The notes beneath the pieces are model-generated. The model saw nothing but the letters and a program-made list of their open reading frames with translations, did no database searches and was not told where the DNA came from. A stretch of 34,517 bases of DNA from a virus, in IMG/VR virus record IMGVR_UViG_3300032246_000398, positions 1-34,517 of that record; one strand, 5' to 3'. This document shows, one piece after another, positions 1 through 9,371 of this stretch. The position numbers and the translations under genes are program-made. Within the stretch, counting starts at the first letter, position 1. Each line of letters starts with the position of its first letter.

Positions 1-351
1 ACTATATCAATCTATGACCGTGTTCCTTCTGGTCGTACTATTCAAATTGTTTACTCTACAGACCCTGATGTATTTACAGACAATGCTCAAGATTTTGCAA
101 CACAAACTGGATTACCTGATTCTTGTAAAGACTTAACAATCCTTGGGGCTACCTATCGTTTGCTTACTAACCTTGACCCAGCACGTGCTGCAATGGTTAG
201 CCCACAGGCTGATGAAACAGATAGCAAACGCCCATATGGTTCATCTCAATCTCTTACTAAAAGTATTTACGCTTTGTATAGTCAACGACTAGCCGAAGAA
301 ATTAAGAAACAAGAAAACAAATATCCTATCCGTGTCCACTACTCCCTCTAA
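1..351 (+). CDS. Partial virion protein, probable connector/neck protein (5' end missing)
   Basis: The frame is open from base 1 and ends at a TAA at 349-351, giving the last 116 residues of a protein that starts outside the window. The visible part is mostly helical, with a segment LTILGATYRLLTNLDPARA followed by a basic C terminus. It is followed 12 nt later by the tail-fibre gene, so it belongs to the virion module. Position just before the fibre genes suggests a head-tail connector or tail-completion protein, but that is inference from order. A TTG at 160 could serve as a start, but the open frame upstream makes an internal start unlikely. Confidence 0.6.
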   Translation, partial: TISIYDRVPSGRTIQIVYSTDPDVFTDNAQDFATQTGLPDSCKDLTILGATYRLLTNLDPARAAMVSPQADETDSKRPYGSSQSLTKSIYALYSQRLAEEIKKQENKYPIRVHYSL

Positions 352-363
352 ATAGGAACCTAA

Positions 364-2361
364 ATGACAACTAGAAAATACTCATCACGAGCACAACAGA
401 CCACACTATCTAGTGCTATCACATCTACTGATACAACTATGGTTGTTGGTTCTGGCTCAAACCTTATGGGTGGTAAAACACCCTCAGCATCTGAAACATA
501 TACGGTTGTTATTGACCCAGATACGGCCCTTGAAGAAATTGTAGATGTAAGTAATTACTCTTCTGGTAATACCCTTACTATCACTAGAGGTAGAGATGGT
601 TCTACTGGTGTAGCACACTCTGCTGGCGCAGTAATTCGCCATATGGTTATTGGTCGTGACTTACAAGAGGCTAATGACCACGTTAACGGAACCCTTGCTC
701 AACACGCAGCAACAACATCTGCCGAATTACGTGGAGTTATATCAGATGAAACTGGTACTGGCTCTTTAGTATTTGCAACATCCCCAACTTTGGTAACTCC
801 AGTACTTGGAACTCCAGCATCTGGTGTACTTACAAATGCAACTGGCTTACCTTTAACTACAGGTGTAACTGGAACTCTTCCAGTAGCCAACGGTGGTACT
901 GGTATTACTGCACTTGGAACTGGCGTAGCCACATTCCTTGGAACTCCATCTAGTGCAAACCTTGCTGCCGCCCTTACCGATGAGACTGGAACTGGTTCAG
1001 TAGTACTTGCTACTAGTCCAACTCTTGTAACTCCAGTATTGGGTGTAGCAACAGCAACATCTATCAATGGAACAACTATTCCTTCGAGTGCTACTCTTGT
1101 TAAGACAAGTGATACAGGCACAGTAACTAGCACAATGATTGCTGATAGCACCATTGTAAATGCTGATATCAGTGCATCTGCTGCTATTTCATATAGCAAA
1201 TTAAATCTTACAGGAACTATTACATCTGCTGATATATCAAATGGAACTATTGTTGCTGCTGATATTGCTGATGGAACTATTACTGCTGCTAAATTAACTG
1301 CTGACCCATTTGCTCGTGCTAACCACACTGGCACACAACTTGCTGCTACAGTTTCTGACTTTGATACACAGGTTCGCACATCTCGCTTAGACCAGATGGC
1401 TGCACCTACTGGTTCAGTATCTGTTAATAGCCAAAAAATTACTAACCTTGCTACTCCTACTGCTAACGCAGATGCCTCAACTAAACTTTACGTAGATACA
1501 TCTATTTCTAACCTTGTTAATGGTGCTCCTAGTACTCTTGATACTCTTTCAGAAATTGCTACTGCTCTTAATAACACAGCCAACTTTTCAGATACAGTAG
1601 TTCTTAAATCAGGTTCAACAATGACTGGAGCCTTAACTCTTTCAGGTGCTCCTTCATCTAACCTACACGCTGCTACAAAGGCTTATGTAGATGCAGTTGC
1701 TCCTGGTGCTGCAGCCTCTGCAACTGCCGCTGCTGCTAGCGCTACTGCTGCTGAAGCCTCTTATGATTCATTTGATGATAGATACTTAGGTTCTAAAACA
1801 TCTGCTCCTACAGTAGATAATGATGGAAACGCTTTACTTACTGGTGCTCTTTATTGGAATAGTACAACCTCTGCTATGCAGGTATGGTCTGGTTCTGCTT
1901 GGGGTGGAATTACCTCTGCAGTATCATCTACTCGTTGGAGTAAGACTGCAGCAGGTGGTGAGACTACAATCAATGGTGCTGACAATAACTCAGTAACCCT
2001 TGCTTACACAGTAGGTTATGAACAAGTATATTTGAATGGTGTATTGCTAGTAAGAAATGATGACTACGTAGCAACTACTGGTTCAAGTCTTACAAGCGTT
2101 GCCGCTCTTACAGCAGGAGACATTATAGAGGTTCTATCTTGGACACCTTATAGCGTATCTAATGCTCTTACTACTACCATAGTAGATGCAAAAGGTGACT
2201 TACTTGTAGCAACCGCAAATGATACAATTGGAAGATTAGCAGTTGGAACAAATACATATGTGCTTACTGCAGATTCAACTCAAACCACAGGTGTTAAGTG
2301 GGCTGCACCAACTGCAACAGGTGCTGCTCTATCTGACATCTTTATGATGATGGGAGCATAA
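364..2361 (+). CDS. Tail fibre protein with repeat modules
   Basis: 665 aa, start ATG preceded by AGGAA at 355-359. The N terminus (about 1-110) is a domain common at the base of phage fibres, with TITRGRDGSTGVAHSAGA. It is followed by two copies of a module starting DETGTGS-V-ATSPTLVTPVLG near residues 127 and 205, a typical fibre repeat. Two short repeats ending T-LYVD and TKAYVD come next, then an Ala-rich probable coiled coil around 449-475 and a beta domain around 524-580 containing VYLNGVLLVRNDDY. The C terminus ends DIFMMMGA. Serine, threonine and glycine dominate, as expected for a trimeric beta-structured fibre. It probably binds the host surface. It overlaps the next gene by one base (TAATG). 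Confidence 0.9.
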   Translation: MTTRKYSSRAQQTTLSSAITSTDTTMVVGSGSNLMGGKTPSASETYTVVIDPDTALEEIVDVSNYSSGNTLTITRGRDGSTGVAHSAGAVIRHMVIGRDLQEANDHVNGTLAQHAATTSAELRGVISDETGTGSLVFATSPTLVTPVLGTPASGVLTNATGLPLTTGVTGTLPVANGGTGITALGTGVATFLGTPSSANLAAALTDETGTGSVVLATSPTLVTPVLGVATATSINGTTIPSSATLVKTSDTGTVTSTMIADSTIVNADISASAAISYSKLNLTGTITSADISNGTIVAADIADGTITAAKLTADPFARANHTGTQLAATVSDFDTQVRTSRLDQMAAPTGSVSVNSQKITNLATPTANADASTKLYVDTSISNLVNGAPSTLDTLSEIATALNNTANFSDTVVLKSGSTMTGALTLSGAPSSNLHAATKAYVDAVAPGAAASATAAAASATAAEASYDSFDDRYLGSKTSAPTVDNDGNALLTGALYWNSTTSAMQVWSGSAWGGITSAVSSTRWSKTAAGGETTINGADNNSVTLAYTVGYEQVYLNGVLLVRNDDYVATTGSSLTSVAALTAGDIIEVLSWTPYSVSNALTTTIVDAKGDLLVATANDTIGRLAVGTNTYVLTADSTQTTGVKWAAPTATGAALSDIFMMMGA

Positions 2362-2687
2362 TGTCAAGAGCAAGAACCAATGCGGATAATTCATCTGCTG
2401 ATATTTTAGGCGTAACAGCCTCAACAGGATTAACAGGTGGTGGAACATCGGGTACTGTATCAGTAGCCCTTGATACAACATCTGTATATGTAATCCCATC
2501 TCAAACAAGTAACTCTGGCAAATACCTTACTACCAATGGAAGTGCTGCTTCCTGGGGTACAGTAAATGCTTTACCTTCACAGACAAGCAATTCAGGCAAG
2601 TATCTAACAACAGATGGTTCGTCAGCAAGTTGGGGAGCCATCACAACTGACCCCACTCCAACAGCACTAATGCTCGGTGGAATGTAA
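2361..2687 (+). CDS. Small fibre-like virion protein
   Basis: 108 aa, coupled to the fibre gene by a TAATG overlap. It holds two copies of a repeat beginning PSQTSNSGKYLTT and ending SASWG (about residues 46-67 and 71-92), a motif known from phage fibres. The C terminus, TALMLGGM, resembles the Met/Gly-rich end of the preceding fibre (DIFMMMGA). It may be a fibre tip or second fibre subunit; co-translation suggests the two assemble together. Confidence 0.75.
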   Translation: MSRARTNADNSSADILGVTASTGLTGGGTSGTVSVALDTTSVYVIPSQTSNSGKYLTTNGSAASWGTVNALPSQTSNSGKYLTTDGSSASWGAITTDPTPTALMLGGM

Positions 2688-2702
2688 CTAAGGAGAAAAA
2701 CA

Positions 2703-3032
2703 ATGGCAACAACATATAAAGTCCTTGGGCAATCAAACCCATCGGCAACAACAGCAACAAATCTATACACAGTACCTGCTTCAACATCAACAGTAGTATC
2801 AACAATTGTAGTTTGTAACCAAACAACAAGTGCTGCTACATTCCGCATATCAGTACGTCCAGCAGGTGCAAGTCAAACTGCTGCAATGTATGTGGCTTAT
2901 GATGTAACAGTCGGAGCATCCGATTCAACAGCACTAACATTAGGCATTACAATGGCTACAACAGATGTTTTAACTGTTTACGCTTCAACCGCTACTTGTT
3001 CATTCGTTGCTTTTGGAAGCGAGATTTCTTAA
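2703..3032 (+). CDS. Virion-associated beta-sandwich protein
   Basis: 109 aa, strong ribosome site AAGGAG at 2690-2695. The sequence is almost entirely short beta-prone segments rich in Thr, Ser and Ala, with the phrase LYTVPASTSTVVSTIVVCNQ, which I recognise from small structural proteins found next to fibre genes in cyanophages and freshwater phages. No enzyme motif is visible. It lies between fibre and propeller genes, so a role in the adsorption apparatus is likely. Confidence 0.7.
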   Translation: MATTYKVLGQSNPSATTATNLYTVPASTSTVVSTIVVCNQTTSAATFRISVRPAGASQTAAMYVAYDVTVGASDSTALTLGITMATTDVLTVYASTATCSFVAFGSEIS

Positions 3033-3035
3033 ATA

Positions 3036-4001
3036 ATGGCTACCTCCCGCATATCAACTTCATCAATACTTCAGGGCTTCCCAAAAAGTAGGTCATTGCT
3101 TGCGGGAAATGCTTATTATGTTCCAACTACTCGTGGCTTATTTGGTGGTGGCAGCCAAGGTCCTACATATCTTTCCAACATTGATTATATAAACATAAAT
3201 TCAACTGGTAATTCTGCATCTTTTGGCAGTTTAACTGTAGTTAGAGGCGATGGTATTGCAAGTTGTTCTTCAACTACTCGAGGAGTATGGGCCAATGGAT
3301 ATGGTTCTGGCAGCAACTCATCTGTAATTGATTATGTAACAATTGCAAGTTTGGGTAATGCTACTAATTTTGGTACATCTTATCAAACAAGAAGAGCGAC
3401 TACTGGTGCTTCTAATGCAACTAGGGGTCTCTTTTTTGGTGGTTATGTTAGTTCTTATACAGATGTTATTGATTATATAACAATTGCGTCTGCTGGTAAT
3501 GCAACTTATTTTGGTAATGCAACCATTGTAGTATGTGCTACGGCTGGTATGGCTTCTCCAACTAGAGCACTATTTGCTGGTGGTTCAAACAGTGGACCAT
3601 ATAAAAGTTCTATAGATTATTTGACTATAGCATCTACTGGTAATGGTACAAGTTTTGGCAGTTTAACTGTTGCCAGAGATAATGTTAGTGGTACTTCATC
3701 GTCTACTAGAGGCGTAGCAATGGGTGGATATGATGGTAGTTTTTTAAGCACACTTGATTATGTAACCATTGCAACTACTGGAAATGCTACCGCTTTTGGA
3801 AGCCTAACAGGAGGAAAATTTGGTGGTTCAGGCACTTCTAATTCAATTAGAGGTGTTAATGGAGGTGGATATACTGGTTCTGTTATTGATACTATTGACT
3901 ATATAACAATAGCAACAACTGGTAATGGTACTGTTTTTGGAAATTTAACATCAGCCAGGTCTTATCTTGCTGCTTGCTCGGATTCACACGGCGGATTATA
4001 A
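3036..4001 (+). CDS. Kelch-like six-repeat beta-propeller protein, copy A
   Basis: 321 aa. Six repeats of about 45-50 residues, each running TRG-(L/V)-GG, then I-DY-TIA-TGN-T-FG-L, then a variable tail. The Gly-Gly pair, Tyr and hydrophobic strands fit kelch or galactose-oxidase-like propeller blades. The start ATG follows the preceding stop by 3 nt with no strong ribosome site, suggesting re-initiation. It has a same-length paralogue at 5083-6048. Propellers in this position would fit receptor or glycan binding; that role is inferred. Confidence 0.75.
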   Translation: MATSRISTSSILQGFPKSRSLLAGNAYYVPTTRGLFGGGSQGPTYLSNIDYININSTGNSASFGSLTVVRGDGIASCSSTTRGVWANGYGSGSNSSVIDYVTIASLGNATNFGTSYQTRRATTGASNATRGLFFGGYVSSYTDVIDYITIASAGNATYFGNATIVVCATAGMASPTRALFAGGSNSGPYKSSIDYLTIASTGNGTSFGSLTVARDNVSGTSSSTRGVAMGGYDGSFLSTLDYVTIATTGNATAFGSLTGGKFGGSGTSNSIRGVNGGGYTGSVIDTIDYITIATTGNGTVFGNLTSARSYLAACSDSHGGL

Positions 4002-4018
4002 ACAATAAGGGGATATAA

Positions 4019-4807
4019 ATGAACGAACTAGAAAAAACACTAGAAGCACTACCAGCACAATACTCACCTATGCTAGCAAAGATAGATGAAGTTTTGCCTT
4101 TGGCTAAGATAGATACTGAAAACTTTAATAAGGCTTCGTCACAGTTTAAGGTAGCAACCTTAGATGTGGTTGACCTAACACCTATTAACTCAGCCAAACA
4201 TTTACTAGCAGTAATTCAACAAACACGTCAAGCATTAGAGGAAGCCTCTATTACTTTGCGCCGTAAGCAAGTTGAGTTAAAGCGTAAAGAATTAGAATTA
4301 ATGTCATCTGAAGGCAATGATATAGATGAGTTAGTTATTGATATTGATGAACTTAAAATACAAATTGCTAACATTGAGGCATCAGGTAGGGGAGCAGTTA
4401 GAAGATTAGCCAATGCTCTTGACCAATATCAATCTATTCTAACCGCATTAGGCAAAGACCATTTAACTGAATTAGATTATGAACAAGACCAAGCAAGGTA
4501 TCATATTATGACTGCCTTCAATCAGGCTCTTACTGCTGCTAGAGCACGAGGTGGATTAATTGATGAGGGTAATCATATCTATCTATTTCAACTTGGTATC
4601 AATGGTGCAGTAGCACAAGCAGAAATAACCTCATTACTTGAGGCAGAACAAGAAGCCCTAAATAATAAAATAGCACCTTCTCACGAAGGAGTTGTTCAGT
4701 GGCTTAATCTTGTAGCAGATAAATTTGAGAAAGCACCAGAGTTATATGCTGCTCAAAGAAATATGCAAACCCTAAATCCATTACTAACCCTGGAGAATAA
4801 ACAATGA
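4019..4807 (+). CDS. Coiled-coil virion-region protein, function unknown
   Basis: 262 aa. Residues about 70-150 form a long charged helix (for example LRRKQVELKRKELEL) typical of a coiled coil; the rest is predicted helical too, with no enzyme motif. It lies between the two propeller paralogues and overlaps the next gene by ATGA. A structural spacer or assembly partner for the propellers is possible, but I do not recognise the family. Confidence 0.6.
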   Translation: MNELEKTLEALPAQYSPMLAKIDEVLPLAKIDTENFNKASSQFKVATLDVVDLTPINSAKHLLAVIQQTRQALEEASITLRRKQVELKRKELELMSSEGNDIDELVIDIDELKIQIANIEASGRGAVRRLANALDQYQSILTALGKDHLTELDYEQDQARYHIMTAFNQALTAARARGGLIDEGNHIYLFQLGINGAVAQAEITSLLEAEQEALNNKIAPSHEGVVQWLNLVADKFEKAPELYAAQRNMQTLNPLLTLENKQ

Positions 4808-5079
4808 AAATGATTAAATATGTATTAACCCCAGAAGGAACTATTCCTGACTATATTGTTGATGGTGGGTATCTTGCTGTGGCAAATAGTGGTTTTTGGC
4901 CACAAAATTTAGATTTAGTAGGCGTAGCAAATGATTCAGCAACTGAAACAAGTTTTGCAAATCAGGCCGCTCTATTAGCATATGCTCAAGAAAAAAACTT
5001 TGAGTTTAAAAGTACAATAACAAACGAAATTACTCCACTAGAAACAGTTATATCATCTCTATGGTCTAAGTTAGGTTAA
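4804..5079 (+). CDS. Small protein coupled to the coiled-coil gene
   Basis: 91 aa, starting in an ATGA overlap with the coiled-coil gene. It begins with a conserved-looking strand region (YVLTPEGTIPDYIVDGGYLA) and has a Trp-containing helix at the C terminus. No named domain recognised. Placement immediately before propeller copy B would suit a fibre-assembly factor or small structural adaptor, which is a guess from context. Confidence 0.6.
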   Translation: MKMIKYVLTPEGTIPDYIVDGGYLAVANSGFWPQNLDLVGVANDSATETSFANQAALLAYAQEKNFEFKSTITNEITPLETVISSLWSKLG

Positions 5080-5082
5080 GTA

Positions 5083-6048
5083 ATGGGAATAACTAAGATA
5101 AGTACAGGTTCATCATTTACCAATTTAAACAAATCTACTAGTTTTCTTGTAGGAAATGATTATTATGGGTCAGTAGTAGCCAGAGGTATATTTTCTGGTG
5201 GCTGGGACCAAGGTAGAGGTACTCAATATGATAATATTGAATATATAACAATAGCCACCACTGGTAATGCAACCAATTTTGGAACTTTAGTTGCTAAAAA
5301 GGCTACCCACGCAGGTTGCGCTTCTGTTACAAGAGGTTTATTTTGTGGTGGATTAACAGCAGGTAATGCCACTACTACTGCTGTTGATTATATAACTATA
5401 GCAACTACTGGTAATGGTACATCATTTGGAAATCTTATTACTGTAATTGAGTATCGAACTGCTTGTAACTCAGCAACTAGGGGTATTATTGCTGGTGGTT
5501 CTTATGTAAACAATATAGAATATGTAACAATAGCATCCACTGGTAACGGTACTAATTTTGGAAATTTAACATTTCCTATATACACATCAGGAACTTCTTC
5601 TTCTACAAGAGGATTATTTATGGGTGGGTATTCAAGTTCTGGAGGAATGAAAACCCAAATAGATTATATAACAATAGCCTCAACTGGAAACGCTACTACT
5701 TTTGGAAATCTAAGTGTTGCTTGGGAAACCTGGCAAGGTGCTTGTTCTTCTGGAGTAAGAGCAGTCCAAGGTGGCGGTTATATATCAGCATTTACTACGG
5801 CTATGGAATATGTAACTATTGCCACTACTGGTAACTCAACTAACTTTGGTAGTTTAACTACTGCACGGGCTGGTTTAGCCGCTGTATCTTCTTCATTAAG
5901 AGGTGTATGGGGTGGCGGAAATAACTCAAGTGACGTTATGGATTATGTAACCATTGCTACAACTGGTAATGCTACAAGTTTTGGAAGTTTAACATTTGCA
6001 AGACGAGAACTTGCTGGTTGTTCAAATCAAAATGGCGGAGTTCAATAA
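5083..6048 (+). CDS. Kelch-like six-repeat beta-propeller protein, copy B
   Basis: 321 aa, exactly the length of copy A. Six repeats with the same core (TRG-F-GG, then YITIATTGNATNFG-L). Its N terminus (KISTGSSF) matches copy A (RISTSSIL). Repeat cores are conserved while loops between the Gly-Gly pair and the IDY/IEY strand differ, as expected when surface loops evolve quickly. It starts 3 nt after the preceding stop, like copy A. Tandem duplication with diverged loops suggests alternative receptor specificities; that function is inferred. Confidence 0.75.
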   Translation: MGITKISTGSSFTNLNKSTSFLVGNDYYGSVVARGIFSGGWDQGRGTQYDNIEYITIATTGNATNFGTLVAKKATHAGCASVTRGLFCGGLTAGNATTTAVDYITIATTGNGTSFGNLITVIEYRTACNSATRGIIAGGSYVNNIEYVTIASTGNGTNFGNLTFPIYTSGTSSSTRGLFMGGYSSSGGMKTQIDYITIASTGNATTFGNLSVAWETWQGACSSGVRAVQGGGYISAFTTAMEYVTIATTGNSTNFGSLTTARAGLAAVSSSLRGVWGGGNNSSDVMDYVTIATTGNATSFGSLTFARRELAGCSNQNGGVQ

Positions 6049-6080
6049 CATTTAAAGCAACAACTATTTAAAGGAGCACT

Positions 6081-8039
6081 GTGGTCAGTCGTGATATAAC
6101 CGAAGGACGAGGCTCGGCAACTGCCAGTATTGGTCGTTCTATTGCCGTTGACCTTGGTATTACAGCAGACAGTTCCGTCTGGACAAATACAGATGTAGCC
6201 TATGATGTAGCCCTTGGTGGTATGCCGTTCATCTATGCACTATCAGATGCTAGGCCATACATAAGACAAACTGCTCCTTATAAAAAGGAACAATTTGATA
6301 ATAACCAAGAACCAGGTGAGCAATCACTTACTGGTTGGTGGATTAGAAGTCAATCATCTTTCCATAGCGGTACAGGTATTAAATTCTATGACCCATCTGG
6401 TGGCGAGACAACAGCACACAGATTTGCTGACTCTTCTAATGTAGATGTATTTACTAAAGGACAAGTAACTTTACTTAAAGAGACAGCCAATATGTCTGGT
6501 GTTACTACTGGTGTATATAAAGTTTTATCTATAGTAGATGCAGGCACAGATAAAATACTTGGCTGGACTCCAGCAAATACAACTATCAAAAACTATACCC
6601 CTACTGGAACTGCTGTTACCTATACACACGTAGTTACTGCTGGACTAGATACCGCCACCCTTGCTATTGCAACTGATGGCGCACATCTATTCGTAGCAGA
6701 TAATGACCATATTTATTCAGGTGAAATTTCAAACCCTACTGCTGGCTACTCAGAGTATTATGCTACTGGTGGTAGTGAGAAAGTAGTACTTGGTTGGGTT
6801 AAGCAACGTCTTGTTGCTGGTGTAGGCGCAGGTATCTATGAGTTAACTGGTAGTAAAGGAACAAGTAGAGCCTTACCAACTGCTACATATACACACCCAA
6901 ACTCTGATTGGACTTGGACATCTATATCAGAAGGTGGCTCTGCCATCTATGCTGCTGGTTATCTTGGTGGTGAGTCTGCTATTTATAAATTTGTTTTATC
7001 TACTGCTGGCGTTATGCCAACTCTTACCTCAGGTATTGTTGCAGCAAAACTACCTAGTGGTGAGTATGTAACTAAAATTGAATCTTACCTAGGTTACCTA
7101 GTAATTGGCACTAACAAGGGTGTACGTGTGGCATCTATATCAGATACTAATGGAGACCTAAGTTATGGTCCATTAATTATTGAAGCATCAAACACAGGAT
7201 TAGATTTTGCATTTAGAGATAGATTTGTTTATGTAACTGGTTCAATCAATACCTATGCTGGTCTATATAAGATTGATTTAGGTAACGAACTTGAGACATT
7301 ACGCTTTGCTTATGCCAATGATACTTACCTTGACGGAGCAACTGGCTATGCTACTAGCGTAGACTTTGTAGGTAACTCAAACCAAATAGCATTTACTACA
7401 TCTGGTAGCAATGGTATTGCTATCCAATCAACTACAGTTCTAGCCCCATCTGGCTATATCAAGACAGGTAAGATTCGCTACGGAACTTTAGAGCCTAAGA
7501 ACTTTAAACGTTTAATTGGTAGAGGTACATTTAATGTAGGAGAAACTACCCTATCTAGCGTAGGAACTAACTATGATGGTACCGAGACAGAGTACGACCA
7601 TATTGTTTACAACAATGATGTTAACCCAGTAGAGATAACTACATCCGTTCCTGCTGTGGCACAAGAATTTTTAGCCTATAAATTTACATTAACCCGTGAT
7701 GCTACAACCACATCAAGTGGTCCTACCTTTAAAGGATACCAGGCTAAAGCAACTATTGCTACACCTCGCGTAAGAGTTATTAAGTTTCCTGTTTACTGTT
7801 TTGATGTAGAGACAGATAAATATAATACTATTGTTGGCTATGAAGGTAGAGCGTTTGACCGTATTAGATTACTTGAAGAGATTGAAAAGACTGGCGACGT
7901 TATTACTTGGCAAGACTTAACTACATCTGAATCCTTACAAGCAGTTATAGAAGAGGTATCATTTACTCGTATGACACCACCTGATAGACGATTTGATGGC
8001 TTTGGAGGAATCATAGAAATTATGATTAGGACCGTATAA
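6081..8039 (+). CDS. Large minor virion protein, beta-propeller-like
   Basis: 652 aa. GTG start supported by AAGGAG at 6071-6076. The N-terminal part contains SLTGWWIRSQSSFHSGTGI and FADSSNVDVFTKGQVTLL, a signature I associate with a minor structural protein of actinophages. The middle consists of repeating strand pairs (DGAHLFVADNDHIYSG, SEGGSAIYAAGYLGG) that resemble propeller blades. The C-terminal 150 residues look like a separate beta domain. The stop overlaps the next gene by one base (TAATG). Tail hub or fibre-attachment protein is the likeliest role. Confidence 0.75.
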   Translation: MVSRDITEGRGSATASIGRSIAVDLGITADSSVWTNTDVAYDVALGGMPFIYALSDARPYIRQTAPYKKEQFDNNQEPGEQSLTGWWIRSQSSFHSGTGIKFYDPSGGETTAHRFADSSNVDVFTKGQVTLLKETANMSGVTTGVYKVLSIVDAGTDKILGWTPANTTIKNYTPTGTAVTYTHVVTAGLDTATLAIATDGAHLFVADNDHIYSGEISNPTAGYSEYYATGGSEKVVLGWVKQRLVAGVGAGIYELTGSKGTSRALPTATYTHPNSDWTWTSISEGGSAIYAAGYLGGESAIYKFVLSTAGVMPTLTSGIVAAKLPSGEYVTKIESYLGYLVIGTNKGVRVASISDTNGDLSYGPLIIEASNTGLDFAFRDRFVYVTGSINTYAGLYKIDLGNELETLRFAYANDTYLDGATGYATSVDFVGNSNQIAFTTSGSNGIAIQSTTVLAPSGYIKTGKIRYGTLEPKNFKRLIGRGTFNVGETTLSSVGTNYDGTETEYDHIVYNNDVNPVEITTSVPAVAQEFLAYKFTLTRDATTTSSGPTFKGYQAKATIATPRVRVIKFPVYCFDVETDKYNTIVGYEGRAFDRIRLLEEIEKTGDVITWQDLTTSESLQAVIEEVSFTRMTPPDRRFDGFGGIIEIMIRTV

Positions 8040-8236
8040 TGACACCGAATGATTGGGCTGGTATAGCACTAGCAATAAGTACTTTGATTGGTTCCTTTGT
8101 TATTACAGTAAGGTGGCTAGTCAAACATTATCTTGAAGAATTAAAACCTAACGGGGGCAGTTCGGTAAAAGACCAAGTCAATAGATTGGAAGCCCGCGTT
8201 GACCAAATTTATATACTCCTTAGTAATAGGGATTAG
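8039..8236 (+). CDS. One-TM protein with C-terminal coiled coil, holin-like
   Basis: 65 aa. One hydrophobic helix at about 7-28 (GIALAISTLIGSFVITV), then basic and Tyr-rich residues and a C-terminal amphipathic helix after NGGSS. The pattern TM, NGGSS, then D-V-RLE-R-D occurs in small actinophage membrane proteins next to lysis genes. It may be a holin or membrane anchor. It is coupled by TAATG to the minor virion gene and its last 38 nt overlap the following secreted-protein gene. Confidence 0.65.
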   Translation: MTPNDWAGIALAISTLIGSFVITVRWLVKHYLEELKPNGGSSVKDQVNRLEARVDQIYILLSNRD

Positions 8237-9371
8237 TTTACTTTTTATACCAACCCCTGCAACTGCCGAAGATATAATAATTAATCTTGATGCTACAACT
8301 GCTTATGTAGATGTAGTAGTAAATGTAGATACAACAACCGCTTATGTTATTACTACCACTACTGGACCTAGGTTTGAGGTAGTGGATTCAGTTACAGTTG
8401 AACGCCCTGCTTGGGTAGATTCCTGGCTATGGTTGTATCGTGGCGTAGCAGATAGCACAACTGCTAACTCTGCTGCTATTGCTGGTGATGATGATGGTAA
8501 CTCTTCATCTAATAACTATTGGGCATCACGGCTTAGTGGAACATTAAATGCTGACACTTATACAATTCGTGCTACCTCATATGACTATGTAGTCGCTGGT
8601 CAAAGGGCAGTAGGAACCTATACTTTAAGTAGTGGTTTGATACCACACAGAGATACTGCTACTGCTGTAGTAGATACACATACTGCATCAGTTGATGGAA
8701 CCACTGCAACGGTAGATACTAGTACCGCTGTGGTACCAACCCCTGCTCCTGAGCCACCTATTGTGGCACCTGAGCCTCCTGGAATTGTTTACATTCCACC
8801 TATTATAGAACCTGAACCTCCAGCAGTTGTTGATGAAGCACCTATTGTTATAGAAGAACCTCCAGTTGTGCCTGAAGAGCCACCTGTAGAGGCTGAGGAA
8901 CCCCCTGATGTGGTGGAAGAAGCACCAGTACCAGTTGAGGAACCACCTTTAGTAATTGAAGAGCCACCTATTGTGGAAGAAGAACCACCTGCAGTAGAAG
9001 TTATACAAGCAAGTGAAGTTGAATTAGAAACCCTTGCACCTGAAACACCAGTTCAATTAGAGAATGGTGTAGTGCTTGAGGCTGGAACGGTAGTAGCCCT
9101 ACAATTATTAGAAAATCCAGCAGAATTAATCTCAGCAATCTTTGATAATCCAGCACAAGTACTTACTGCTCTATCAAACATTGGTGCTGATATGTCTGAT
9201 GAAGAAAGAACAACATCAGAGCAAACAATCATTGCATCTGTTATCGCTGGTCAGGCTGCTATCAATGCAGTAGGCGCAGCCACTGCTACAAGAACAACTA
9301 CCCCTACAGGTGGAGGTTCTAGTGCACTATCAAATGAAAATATTAAATTACTAAAAAGGAGAAAACCTTGA
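8199..9371 (+). CDS. Secreted proline-rich protein in the lysis cassette
   Basis: 390 aa. The TTG start at 8199 lies inside the preceding gene but gives a classical Sec signal peptide: basic start, hydrophobic core YSLVIGISLLFIP and an A-T-A cleavage site after residue 23. Residues about 60-150 resemble a PPC-type beta domain (bacterial pre-peptidase C-terminal). Residues about 180-268 are EEPP/PEPP repeats, likely a stiff wall-spanning rod. The C-terminal 120 residues are helical, ending in a basic tail LLKRRKP. Export plus a Pro-Glu rod suggests action in or across the cell wall. The TTG start is chosen because it completes the signal peptide. Confidence 0.75.
   Translation: MTKFIYSLVIGISLLFIPTPATAEDIIINLDATTAYVDVVVNVDTTTAYVITTTTGPRFEVVDSVTVERPAWVDSWLWLYRGVADSTTANSAAIAGDDDGNSSSNNYWASRLSGTLNADTYTIRATSYDYVVAGQRAVGTYTLSSGLIPHRDTATAVVDTHTASVDGTTATVDTSTAVVPTPAPEPPIVAPEPPGIVYIPPIIEPEPPAVVDEAPIVIEEPPVVPEEPPVEAEEPPDVVEEAPVPVEEPPLVIEEPPIVEEEPPAVEVIQASEVELETLAPETPVQLENGVVLEAGTVVALQLLENPAELISAIFDNPAQVLTALSNIGADMSDEERTTSEQTIIASVIAGQAAINAVGAATATRTTTPTGGGSSALSNENIKLLKRRKP

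Noticed and set aside
699-1379. 226-aa open frame on the - strand inside the fibre gene
   Set aside because: Shadow of the repeat-rich fibre: Val/Ala-rich, no ribosome site, no domain, and the + strand product is clearly a fibre.
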